Shown in pieces: positions 24,139-31,523 of a DNA stretch of 33,452 nt. Origin of the DNA: Spirochaetales bacterium. Its GTDB lineage: Bacteria; Spirochaetota; Spirochaetia; SZUA-6; JAFGRV01. How positions within the stretch are numbered: the stretch's first letter is position 1; each line of letters starts with the position of its first letter. Below the pieces are notes generated by a model that searched no databases, had not been told where the DNA came from, and saw only the letters and a list, made by a program, of their open reading frames with translations. Made by a program: the position numbers and the translations under genes. The DNA lies in contig JAFGKU010000030.1 of the NCBI GenBank assembly GCA_016928415.1, positions 1-33,452 of the forward strand. Direction: 5' to 3'.

Positions 24139-24468
24139 TTATCTTCTTCCGCCGCCGCTTCTCCCGCGGCCCCGGCTGTCACGGGGACCTTTCCCCGCTC
24201 CTCTTCCCCGGCGCATTCCCAAACCTCTTCCCCGTCCGGTACCGGGAGTAAAAATACCCGCGTTTTGATTTTGAGGAATTGGTTGAACGGGCTCGGTTCC
24301 CGCGTAAATGGCACCGTAAGGACAGGTGTTATAGCATATTCCGCATTCAACACATCTGTCGGTGTCAATGACCGCTGTCTTGTCGACGATTGATATGGCC
24401 TCCTGCGGACACACGGCCACACATTTGCCACAGCCATTACATTTTTCCTGATCTATCTTTGCCGCCAT
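24139..24468 (-). CDS. 2x[4Fe-4S] ferredoxin with Arg/Gly-rich tail
   Basis: 109 residues. Two complete [4Fe-4S] motifs are present: Cys10/13/16/20 (CNGCGKCVAVCP) and Cys39/42/45/49 (CVECGICYNTCP). From about residue 75 the protein is Arg/Gly-rich (GRGRGLGMRRGRGAGKG, ending GRGRSGGGRR), unlike normal bacterial ferredoxins and reminiscent of RGG-type nucleic-acid or phosphate-binding tails. GGGAGA precedes the ATG. The cognate promoter carries a Fur-like palindrome, so iron-responsive expression is expected. It leads the five-gene operon 24468-21909. Confidence 0.88.
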   Translation of the reverse strand: MAAKIDQEKCNGCGKCVAVCPQEAISIVDKTAVIDTDRCVECGICYNTCPYGAIYAGTEPVQPIPQNQNAGIFTPGTGRGRGLGMRRGRGAGKGPRDSRGRGRSGGGRR

Positions 24469-24496
24469 ATCTATCTCCCAAACATCGTTTAATAAT

Positions 24497-24553
24497 GAAA
24501 ATGGTTTTCATTATCATTATATACAATGTACAATTTATTTAATATATTGTCAA
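24497..24553 (-). promoter_or_regulatory. Fur-like operator and promoter of the ferredoxin operon
   Basis: The palindrome 24492-24514 has two perfect 10-base arms around TGG, with the 19-mer at 24497-24515 related to the Fur boxes at 7961 and 21811. On the minus strand TTGACA (24553-24548) is followed after 17 bases by TACATT (24530-24525); a TATAAT at 24521-24516 lies closer to the operator. A weaker related half-palindrome (GGAAATAGTTTTC) is at 24559-24571. No terminator for the operon to the right is evident in the remaining bases to 24696. Confidence 0.65.
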
Positions 24554-24696
24554 CAAATGGAAATAGTTTTCAGCCTATCCGGGACAGATTTCAGTTGACG
24601 TTTTTTTTAACGGGCATATTCATTTTAGTCCGGCTTTCCTCTGAAGACGCCGAACCGGGCACCCCGCCGGGGGGGCTCCTCTTATAGCTTCTGTTA

Positions 24697-25122
24697 TTAC
24701 ACAAACACTTTTTTCGCGGCCTTGTTCCTGCCAAGTTTCCTGAGTTTGTTCGTGAATTCTTCAATCGTTTCCTTGAATCGTATTCCTTCGGAAGCGGATA
24801 CCCATGAGAGCTGCACGCGTTCCGGCTCAAAGCCCGTTGCCTCAAGGAGGGATTTTACCATTGCAAATCTTCTCCGCGCGTAATAATTCCCTTTCATGTA
24901 ATGGCAGTCACCCGGGTGGCATCCGGCAATGAGAACCCCGTCCGCGCCGTAGAGAAGCGCCTTGATGATAAAGAGGGGGTCCACCCGGCTGGAACACATC
25001 ACCCGTATTGTCCGGAGGCTGGGTGGCATTTGAAGCCTGCTCACCCCGGCTAAGTCCGCCCCGGCATACGAACACCAGTTGCAGAGAAAACCCACTATTT
25101 TGGGTGTAAATTCTTCATTCAT
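24697..25122 (-). CDS. MvhD/FlpD-like [2Fe-2S] subunit, copy 2
   Basis: 141 residues, methyl-viologen-reducing hydrogenase delta family. The cluster ligands are Cys14, Cys17 (FLCNWCSYAGAD), Cys43 (VMCSS), Cys68 and Cys73 (GCHPGDCHY). MvhD links an electron donor to HdrA. The start is ATG 25122 with AAAGGAG upstream. It is the last gene of the ten-gene operon, 19 bases downstream of the FrhB-like gene, and is a paralog of the copy at 30432-30854, so the complex may contain two different MvhD subunits or two complexes share the operon. Confidence 0.93.
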   Translation of the reverse strand: MNEEFTPKIVGFLCNWCSYAGADLAGVSRLQMPPSLRTIRVMCSSRVDPLFIIKALLYGADGVLIAGCHPGDCHYMKGNYYARRRFAMVKSLLEATGFEPERVQLSWVSASEGIRFKETIEEFTNKLRKLGRNKAAKKVFV

Positions 25123-25141
25123 ACCATACTCCTTTATGCTG

Positions 25142-26248
25142 TTAATGCTCGTATTCGCCCAATTCTTCTTCCTTGAAGACTGAGAGCGGCCTCTCCTCGT
25201 CCCTGTTTTTACCGGGTGTGTATTCAAACATATCCTGTATCATTTTTCCGGACCTGTAGTAGAGGGCGGGCAGCGGTATTTCGGCGGGACAGACATCACT
25301 GCAGGCACCGCACCCCACGCAGGATATTCCTATATGGGTTATTCGGCCGAGGTGATAAAACAGCGTGTCCGAAGGCACCTTCACCGCGCCCCGTTTTCCG
25401 GCTTCGTTTTCGGATATCGGGGCGGGGGATTCATTGTTCGCGGAATCGAAATAGCAGAGCGTGCAGTAACAGATGGGACAGACGCTGCGGCATCCGTAAC
25501 ATTGTATGCATTTCCCCAGCACCTGGATGAGACCGTCCATCCCGGCATCGGGCAGGGGAAGCGATGAAAAGAGTTTCTCGCGTTCGGCATCGCGTTTTTT
25601 ACGCAGCGAGACAACAGCTTTTGATTCTGTGTCTTCCTCCGCCTTTTTCAATTCCATCCCGGACAGGTAGTCCCGTGCCTTTTCCGTGTTCATGACAATG
25701 TCACAGGCGGAATCCATGTCCTTTCCAACTAAAAGGACGGTAATGTCCGCGCCAATGGGAAGAAAATGTTCGCACGCATTGCACGTGGCTCTCAGGTCCT
25801 TTTGAATTTCCCCATTCGCCGCGCTCTTTTTATATGCCGCATCCAGTTCGTCAGGTTTCTCCGCTTTAAGATACGTCTTGATGGGATATACGCCGGGGCA
25901 GGAAACACTTATTACGAACAGTTGACTCAAATCCACCTGCCCGAGTTTTGACAACTCGACCAGGGCCCGTAATTCACAGGGCCTGACGACGACGGCGAGC
26001 GGTTCTCCCGGCGGTTTCTGTTTCATGAAAATTGTAAGCATCCGCGCCGCGTTTTCCGGCATGACGGGAGCGAAGGGAACGGAGCGTTCCATTTCGTCGT
26101 TATTCGTTACCAGTGAGTAATGTACGGAACCTGCGCCGGTTTTTTTTAACAGAAAGGCTCCCGTGACTTTCTTTTTTTCAAGCAGGTATTTTAAAATATC
26201 CTTTATTCCGGCATCTGCGGATTTTTTGAGTTTCATTATTTCGGCCAT
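25142..26248 (-). CDS. FrhB-like/double-ferredoxin fusion, copy 2
   Basis: 368 residues. The N-terminal half (RPCELRALVELSKLGQ, ISVSCPG, CNACEHF) resembles the F420-hydrogenase/dehydrogenase beta subunit (FrhB) domain; the C-terminal half carries two HdrC-like cluster groups (CIQCYGCRSVCP with an adjoining CYCTLC, and CVGCGACSDVCP). FrhB domains bind FAD and exchange electrons with a mobile carrier; the C-terminal clusters would wire this to HdrA. Start at ATG 26248, AGAGGAG upstream. It follows a paralog by 60 bases and is probably a tandem duplication. The electron partner is unknown. Confidence 0.85.
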   Translation of the reverse strand: MAEIMKLKKSADAGIKDILKYLLEKKKVTGAFLLKKTGAGSVHYSLVTNNDEMERSVPFAPVMPENAARMLTIFMKQKPPGEPLAVVVRPCELRALVELSKLGQVDLSQLFVISVSCPGVYPIKTYLKAEKPDELDAAYKKSAANGEIQKDLRATCNACEHFLPIGADITVLLVGKDMDSACDIVMNTEKARDYLSGMELKKAEEDTESKAVVSLRKKRDAEREKLFSSLPLPDAGMDGLIQVLGKCIQCYGCRSVCPICYCTLCYFDSANNESPAPISENEAGKRGAVKVPSDTLFYHLGRITHIGISCVGCGACSDVCPAEIPLPALYYRSGKMIQDMFEYTPGKNRDEERPLSVFKEEELGEYEH

Positions 26249-26308
26249 TATACGCTCCTCTCCATGCGGTACATTCGGCATTCGGTTCCCCGTCGGGTTT
26301 GTTGGTAA

Positions 26309-27400
26309 TCAATGAGAATCTTCAAAATCTTCCAGCTCACTTTCTTTATAGACGACAAGGGGGATATTTTCTTCCCTGTCCGACCCCGGTGTGTAAGCAA
26401 ACAAGGCCTGGTTTTGCCTGGCAATAAACTGAAATATCCGCGCCACCGGAATCGACACGGGACACGCGTCCTCGCAAGCTCCGCACCCCACGCAGGAAAG
26501 GCTCATGTGGGTCATTCTCCCGGAATGAAACAGCAATGTGTCCGCGGGAAACCTCAGGCTCCCTTTTGCCTCCGCGCGCCTTATGTATTCATCCGCCTCG
26601 TGCCTGATATTTTCCGAATTAAAATAGCACAGCCGGCAGTAGCATATGGGGCACGCCCGCATGCAGTTGTAACAGCCGATGCAGTCGGCGAACATTTTAT
26701 CGAGGTTATTCAGCCCCTGCAGACTGTTCTTCAGTTCATCATCGGACTTGTTCAGGTTTTCCTGCCGCTTGTCTGTTTCTTTTTTTATTTTTGTTTCCCG
26801 GGCGCCGGTATCTTTTCCCGCGGGAATAACGCATTGTTCGAGCAGGGCTTTTCCCCTGTCGTTAACCGGGATAACGGATATGTCATTATTGTTTTCAATT
26901 ATACCGATGTGGATATCACCCGCTTTGTCCGCAAAATGAGTGCAGGTCATGCATACGGGACGTATGGAATCATTTCCCCATTCCCCGATGACTTTTTCAA
27001 ACCGGGCCTTTCCTTTTTCCGGGTCGGCAGTATAGGATGAAAACGGCAACAGGCCGGGACAATCGATACTTATCAGGACGATGTTTTCCAGTTTGACCTG
27101 GCCTAATTTGCCCAGTTCAATGACGGCCCGTATCTCGCAGGGACGCATGACCGCGGCAGTTTTTCCGGTAAGCTCTCCCCTTCGCGTGAGGGAGGACAAT
27201 ACTTTCGCACCTTGTACGGGATTGACGGGGGGAAGAGGGGAGGCATCAATTAAAAAAGATTCGTCTTTTATAAGAACATAGGAAAAAGATTCTTTTGACG
27301 GAATTTCCATGGGAATGAGAATGTGCTTGAAACATCCGGCATCCCGCGCCTTTTTCAGGAATTCAATGGTTTTTTTCCGTATTATATCGTAATTGCTCAT
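26309..27400 (-). CDS. FrhB-like/double-ferredoxin fusion, copy 1
   Basis: 363 residues with the same layout as the next gene downstream: RPCEIRAVIELGKLGQ, CMTCTHFADKAG, then CIGCYNCMRACP with CYCRLC, and CVGCGACEDACP. Each cluster-binding Cys is conserved in both copies, so both are likely functional. AAGGAGC sits before the ATG, which overlaps the stop of the long HdrA gene by four bases (ATGA), indicating coupled translation. The substrate-side domain is FrhB-like, but F420 is not known in most bacteria with this gene type; NAD(P)H or another carrier is possible. Confidence 0.85.
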   Translation of the reverse strand: MSNYDIIRKKTIEFLKKARDAGCFKHILIPMEIPSKESFSYVLIKDESFLIDASPLPPVNPVQGAKVLSSLTRRGELTGKTAAVMRPCEIRAVIELGKLGQVKLENIVLISIDCPGLLPFSSYTADPEKGKARFEKVIGEWGNDSIRPVCMTCTHFADKAGDIHIGIIENNNDISVIPVNDRGKALLEQCVIPAGKDTGARETKIKKETDKRQENLNKSDDELKNSLQGLNNLDKMFADCIGCYNCMRACPICYCRLCYFNSENIRHEADEYIRRAEAKGSLRFPADTLLFHSGRMTHMSLSCVGCGACEDACPVSIPVARIFQFIARQNQALFAYTPGSDREENIPLVVYKESELEDFEDSH

Positions 27401-29076
27401 TTTTGCTCCTTCATGCTCCTTGACGGATACAGCACCTCGGTGAGTTCCTGGTATATCTGTCTCGATGTAAAATGTTTATGCGTGATCGCATTGGACGGGC
27501 AGGCGGATGCGCAGTTTCCGCATCCCCTGCAGAGCATTTCGTTGGTGACACATATTCCGTTTTCCCTGTCGAAGACGATCGCACCGTAAGAACATACGGA
27601 CAAACAGGTTTGGCATCCCGTGCACAACGAAGGCGCTATCCTCGAAACCATTACCTCGGGTTCCAGCTTTTTCCCGGGTATCAGCGAGCAGAGTATTTTT
27701 CCCGCGACCGCTTCGGATTGCGTTATCGATTCAAGAATATTTTTCGGTCCCTGGACGCAGCCGGCAATATAAATTCCCTCGAGCGATGTGGCCACGGGAT
27801 TGAGTTTCACGTGCTCTTCGGCGAAAAATCCTCTTGCATCGAGGGGAATCCGCAGCATGGCCGCCAATTCAGGGACATTCTTCCCCGGTTCTATCACGGG
27901 AAGAAGAATGACCATATCAACGCTGACAGATTCCTTTTTCCCGTCCCCGGTGAGGTATTCAATATGCTTTTTCCCTGATTCCTCCGTAATTTCCTCGATG
28001 TCCGAAATGCGGGTGACGGAAATATCCTTCCTTCCCCTTTCAAATTGCGAGGTGCATAGGTCATAATACAGGTTGTGGATTTCAACATCCTTGTTTTTTT
28101 CCCTGAGATAGTCGTGGAATTTGGCGGAATAGGAACAGCAGATTTTCGAACAGTATCCCTTTTCCTCCCTTCCCACGCAATGAACGATGGCAACGGATTG
28201 CGGTTCCCTGCCGTTTTTCAGCACTATCCTGCCGCCCATGTTCATTACTTCGATCTCCAGGGAAGTATAGATATCATCCAGTTTCCCGTATTTATACTTG
28301 GCTATCTGTCCCGGGTCAAAGAGGGAGCAGCCCGTTGCCACGACAACCGCTCCGGTTTTTACCTCTGTTATTTTGTTATCCTTTTCAATCTTTGCAATGA
28401 AATTCCCGAAAAAACCCAGCACGTCCTTCACTTCGCTGTTCGTAAACACCTCGATGTTTTTGTTTTCCAGGACTTTTTCCATTTTCTCTTTTACGACGGA
28501 TTTCACGTTCCCGCCCTCGAACAGGCTTTTGAAGCTGCTTACCATTCCTCCCAGGTCCGGATTTTTTTCGACGAGGTATACTTTCCGCGCGTCGCTTGCC
28601 AGGAGAAGACTCGTCTGGAGACCGGTAATTCCCCCGCCAATGACAAGTATGTCGACATTGCTCTCAAGATATTTTTTCTCAAGGGACTGCTGGTATTTTA
28701 CCCTGGCGATGCCCGCCCTGATGCAACGGAGCGCCTTTGCGGTGGCTTCTTCCCTGTCCGGTGTCATCCACGCGCACTGTTCCCTTATATTGATAAGGTT
28801 GCAGAGATAGGGGTTCATTCCCGCCTCTTCGCATACCTTTATAAAGGTCTTTTCATGTTGCTTGGGTGAACAGGCTCCCAGAACGAGATGTGTCAGTTTG
28901 TTTTCCTTGATCTTTTCTTTCAGATACTCTTTCCCGTCCTTGGAGCACAATAACTTGTACCGTTCCGCGATTTCCACGCCGCTGATTGAAGAAACCTCTT
29001 TAACGATGCTGTCGATATCGATTTTTTCAGCTATGTTGGGTCCGCATTCGCATATAAAAACGCCGATTCTTTTCAT
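27397..29076 (-). CDS. HdrA-like flavoprotein, long form
   Basis: 559 residues, the flavin-containing subunit HdrA of heterodisulfide-reductase-type complexes, in which one FAD performs electron bifurcation. N-terminal cluster segment (CECGPN, CSPKQHE), FAD-binding GGGITG at 147-152, the HdrA cluster motif HCVGREEKGYCSKICCSY in the middle, and two C-terminal [4Fe-4S] motifs (CTGCQTCLSVCS, CRGCGNCASACP). ATG 29076 is one base after the stop of the short HdrA gene; the open frame runs on to 29253 but only through that gene. Complete set of ligands, so it is the likely bifurcating or main electron-distribution subunit. Confidence 0.93.
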   Translation of the reverse strand: MKRIGVFICECGPNIAEKIDIDSIVKEVSSISGVEIAERYKLLCSKDGKEYLKEKIKENKLTHLVLGACSPKQHEKTFIKVCEEAGMNPYLCNLINIREQCAWMTPDREEATAKALRCIRAGIARVKYQQSLEKKYLESNVDILVIGGGITGLQTSLLLASDARKVYLVEKNPDLGGMVSSFKSLFEGGNVKSVVKEKMEKVLENKNIEVFTNSEVKDVLGFFGNFIAKIEKDNKITEVKTGAVVVATGCSLFDPGQIAKYKYGKLDDIYTSLEIEVMNMGGRIVLKNGREPQSVAIVHCVGREEKGYCSKICCSYSAKFHDYLREKNKDVEIHNLYYDLCTSQFERGRKDISVTRISDIEEITEESGKKHIEYLTGDGKKESVSVDMVILLPVIEPGKNVPELAAMLRIPLDARGFFAEEHVKLNPVATSLEGIYIAGCVQGPKNILESITQSEAVAGKILCSLIPGKKLEPEVMVSRIAPSLCTGCQTCLSVCSYGAIVFDRENGICVTNEMLCRGCGNCASACPSNAITHKHFTSRQIYQELTEVLYPSRSMKEQK

Positions 29077-29077
29077 T

Positions 29078-30358
29078 TCATTGTCCTGATGTTTGATATG
29101 AGAGGGAGAGAATCCTCCCCGCCGCGGCCTGCGCCTCGGTGATGGATTCACCGATATTCTTCGGTCCCCCCGCGCAGCCAATAATATAAATACCGTCTTT
29201 GCCGCTGATAACGGAGGAAATATCATCTTTTTGTTTTGCAAAGAAACCGTCACTTAATTGTGGAATTCCGAATATTCCGGCGATTTTTTCCGCGTCATTT
29301 CCCGGTCTCATCGGTGACGCAACAATGACCATGTCCGCCGTAAAGGTCTTCTCGTCTCCGCCTTCAATTTTATAAACGATTTCCTTGCTTCCCTTTTTAT
29401 CCGTGACCTTGATATCCTCCACCCTTATAAATTCCGAGCCGGTTTCCTGCATTTTCCTCAGGAAATCACCGCATGATTTACAGGGAACGCATATTTCCCT
29501 GTAGAATTCGGCTATTTTTATTTCCGGGAGTTTATGCCGGAGATAGTAGATATACTTGAGAGAGTACATCGTGCATATGGAAGAAGGACACCGGTAATCG
29601 TCAACGCCCACGCCGAAGATGACGGCCGCGCTTGACGGTGTTTTCCCGTCCTTCAGGACGAGGTTCCCCTGTGTGGGACCATTGGAAGCATACATCCGTT
29701 CAAACTCGAACGCCGAATAGACATCCTCGTTTCCGTATCCGTAATGCGGTATTTTTGAGGGATCGAGGGGCCTGAAACCCGTTGCCAGAATTATCTCCCC
29801 GACATTGAGGGTAATGTCTTCGTCTTTCTGATCGTATTCGATTGCTTCGAACATGCAGGCTTCTTTACAGAGATTGCAATCTTCCCCCTTGAACCGGAGG
29901 CAGGCATCCGTATCGATCCGGGGAACATTCGGCAGCGCCCCGGGACAGGGGGTATAGATCGCTTTTCTTTCACATAAGTTTTCTTCGAACTCGTTTTTAA
30001 GGCTCACGGGACAGGGATCGAAGCATGCATTGCAGCCGATGCACGCTTCCATGCTTACGTAACGGGCTTTTTGTTTTATTGATACGGTAAAATCACCTTT
30101 TGATCCTTCAACCCGTGTCACCTCGCTCAGTGTGAGCAGTGTAATATTTTCATTCGCGAGCAATTCCTGCTGTTTGGGAGCGATCATACAGGTGGCGCAT
30201 TCAAGGTTTGAAAAGACATCCTCGTATTTAATGACATTGCCGCCGATGCACATTTCCCGTTCCACGAGATGTACCGATTTTCCCGCCTGGGCCAGGACAA
30301 GGCTTGCCTCTATTCCGGCAATACCGGCTCCCACGACCAGAACATTGTTATTATTCAT
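29078..30358 (-). CDS. HdrA-like flavoprotein, short form
   Basis: 426 residues, lacking the N-terminal cluster domain and the C-terminal ferredoxin pair of its long paralog. The FAD loop GAGIAG is at 10-15, with ECATCMIAPKQQ after it. Ferredoxin-like clusters are inserted internally (CIGCNACFDPCP and CNLCKEACMF). The HdrA cluster motif is altered: GVGVDDYRCPSSICTMY has two of the four usual Cys positions replaced. This resembles QmoA-type HdrA relatives. It probably carries electrons but may not bifurcate. It lies between MvhD copy 1 and the long HdrA gene. Confidence 0.88.
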   Translation of the reverse strand: MNNNNVLVVGAGIAGIEASLVLAQAGKSVHLVEREMCIGGNVIKYEDVFSNLECATCMIAPKQQELLANENITLLTLSEVTRVEGSKGDFTVSIKQKARYVSMEACIGCNACFDPCPVSLKNEFEENLCERKAIYTPCPGALPNVPRIDTDACLRFKGEDCNLCKEACMFEAIEYDQKDEDITLNVGEIILATGFRPLDPSKIPHYGYGNEDVYSAFEFERMYASNGPTQGNLVLKDGKTPSSAAVIFGVGVDDYRCPSSICTMYSLKYIYYLRHKLPEIKIAEFYREICVPCKSCGDFLRKMQETGSEFIRVEDIKVTDKKGSKEIVYKIEGGDEKTFTADMVIVASPMRPGNDAEKIAGIFGIPQLSDGFFAKQKDDISSVISGKDGIYIIGCAGGPKNIGESITEAQAAAGRILSLSYQTSGQ

Positions 30359-30431
30359 CGTTTAAAATCCTCTCGCAATATACGTGATATTGTTTCCCGG
30401 TTTTCCCGCAGGGGCGGGGAAAATCCGCCAT

Positions 30432-30854
30432 TTACAGGTCCCCGGTTTCCTTTAACGGATTCGGCCCCAATTTTTTAATGTGTTCCGTGAATTCGGAAAC
30501 CACTTCGGCAAACCGTTTTCCTTCCGATGCGGAGATCCAGGATAACCTTAACCTCTGTGAATCCAGTCCCAGGGCCTTTAGCGTATTCTTCGTGACGGCG
30601 AACCGTCTTCTCGCAAAATAATTTCCCTTTTCATAATGGCAGTCACCGGGATGGCACCCGGCAACTAGTATTCCGTCCGCGCCGCGGAAATAGGCGGTGA
30701 GAATGAGCGCGGGGTCTATCCTGCTCGAACACATTATTCTCAACGGTGTAAAGGAAGCGGGAACATTCAGCTTCGCGTTTCCGGCTACATCTGCCCCCGC
30801 GTAGGAACACCAGTTGCATAAAAAACCTACAATTTTCGGTTCAAAAGTATCCAC
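30432..30854 (-). CDS. MvhD/FlpD-like [2Fe-2S] subunit, copy 1
   Basis: 140 residues. Ligands Cys13 and Cys16 in FLCNWCSYAGAD, then MCSSRIDP, GCHPGDCHY, matching the copy at 24697-25122. I start at GTG 30854, placed seven bases after AGGGGAG; a TTG at 30860 is too close to it. MvhD accepts or passes electrons between hydrogenase, formate dehydrogenase or FloxA-type modules and HdrA. It lies directly after TusA and before the two HdrA genes, the standard order for an HdrA partner. Confidence 0.93.
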   Translation of the reverse strand: MDTFEPKIVGFLCNWCSYAGADVAGNAKLNVPASFTPLRIMCSSRIDPALILTAYFRGADGILVAGCHPGDCHYEKGNYFARRRFAVTKNTLKALGLDSQRLRLSWISASEGKRFAEVVSEFTEHIKKLGPNPLKETGDL

Positions 30855-30866
30855 GTACAATCTCCC

Positions 30867-31082
30867 CTAAAATTGTATCTGTGCCTTGTGTACTCCTCCT
30901 TCTGTCGTGCAGAAGAGAAGTGTTTTACCGGTTTTACCGCACCAGGCCTGGATGTCTTTTGGAAAAGACTCACAGTCTGCGGTTACTTCCAGTATATCAC
31001 CGGCATTCATTTCTTTCGCCTTTACGGCGATCTTCAAGATCGGTTGGGGACACTTCAGTCCCAGTGTATCCAATGCTTCCAT
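30867..31082 (-). CDS. TusA-family sulfur-carrier protein
   Basis: 71 residues with Cys11 in LGLKCPQPI, the invariant persulfide-carrying cysteine of TusA (SirA/YeeD) proteins. The body fits the TusA two-layer fold; an extra Cys pair (DCESF, AWCGK) follows. TusA proteins receive sulfane sulfur from desulfurases or DsrE-type proteins and deliver it to a target. AAGGAGG precedes the ATG. It is next to a DsrE-like gene and upstream of MvhD, so sulfur transfer is probably linked to the redox complex. Confidence 0.9.
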   Translation of the reverse strand: MEALDTLGLKCPQPILKIAVKAKEMNAGDILEVTADCESFPKDIQAWCGKTGKTLLFCTTEGGVHKAQIQF

Positions 31083-31096
31083 GTTTTCTATCCTCC

Positions 31097-31453
31097 TTAA
31101 AATGAAAAGGTAACGCAGGGATCCTTGATGCCCGCCATGAAGGAAGTGGCTCCTCCCAGCTCCAGGTCATCCCGCAGTTCTTTCATTGTCACACCCTTTG
31201 CTTCCAGGGCGAGTTCGCAGAGAATTAACTTGCCTCCCAGGGCCGTTATTCCCTCGACCAGACCCTTCATATCCGGCATTCCTTTCATCGTAATTCCTTC
31301 CAGCACTCCCTTTTTAAGAGCGGGCACCGCACCCGGTGTGAAGAAAATGACGACATCGTCACCTGCGGCGGCGGCGGCGGAACCCAGGACAAAGGTCGGA
31401 TAAAGGTTGGAATTTTCCGAGCCATTGCATACGATTGCTACTGTTCTTGCCAT
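31097..31453 (-). CDS. DsrE-family sulfur-transfer protein
   Basis: 118 residues, DsrE/DsrF/DsrH-like. The candidate active Cys is Cys79 in KLILCELALEAKGV, at the position of the catalytic Cys of DsrE relatives; Cys9 and Cys113 are additional. The N-terminus IVCNGSENSNLYPTFVLG is a typical DsrE opening. Proteins of this family exchange persulfide with TusA. Start at ATG 31453 with AAAGGAG upstream; the open frame reaches 31471. It is separated from the FloxA-like gene by a 70-base AT-rich stretch, which could contain an internal promoter. Confidence 0.87.
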   Translation of the reverse strand: MARTVAIVCNGSENSNLYPTFVLGSAAAAAGDDVVIFFTPGAVPALKKGVLEGITMKGMPDMKGLVEGITALGGKLILCELALEAKGVTMKELRDDLELGGATSFMAGIKDPCVTFSF

Positions 31454-31523
31454 ATTAGTAACTCCTTTCAAAACAAATATTTTCCATATTCTATACTATA
31501 TAATATTTATTTTCTATTACTAT

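Noticed and set aside
24590..24690. Terminator after MvhD copy 2
   Set aside because: GC-rich 4-bp stems (CCCC/GGGG) can be drawn but no T-run follows on the minus strand.
26312..28869. Several plus-strand open frames of 170-260 codons over the HdrA/FrhB region
   Set aside because: They are shadows of minus-strand iron-sulfur genes; no ribosome binding sites or recognisable domains.
29077..29253. 59-residue extension of the long HdrA
   Set aside because: It is the antiparallel-free overlap with the end of the short HdrA gene in another frame; family members start at MKRIGVFICECG.
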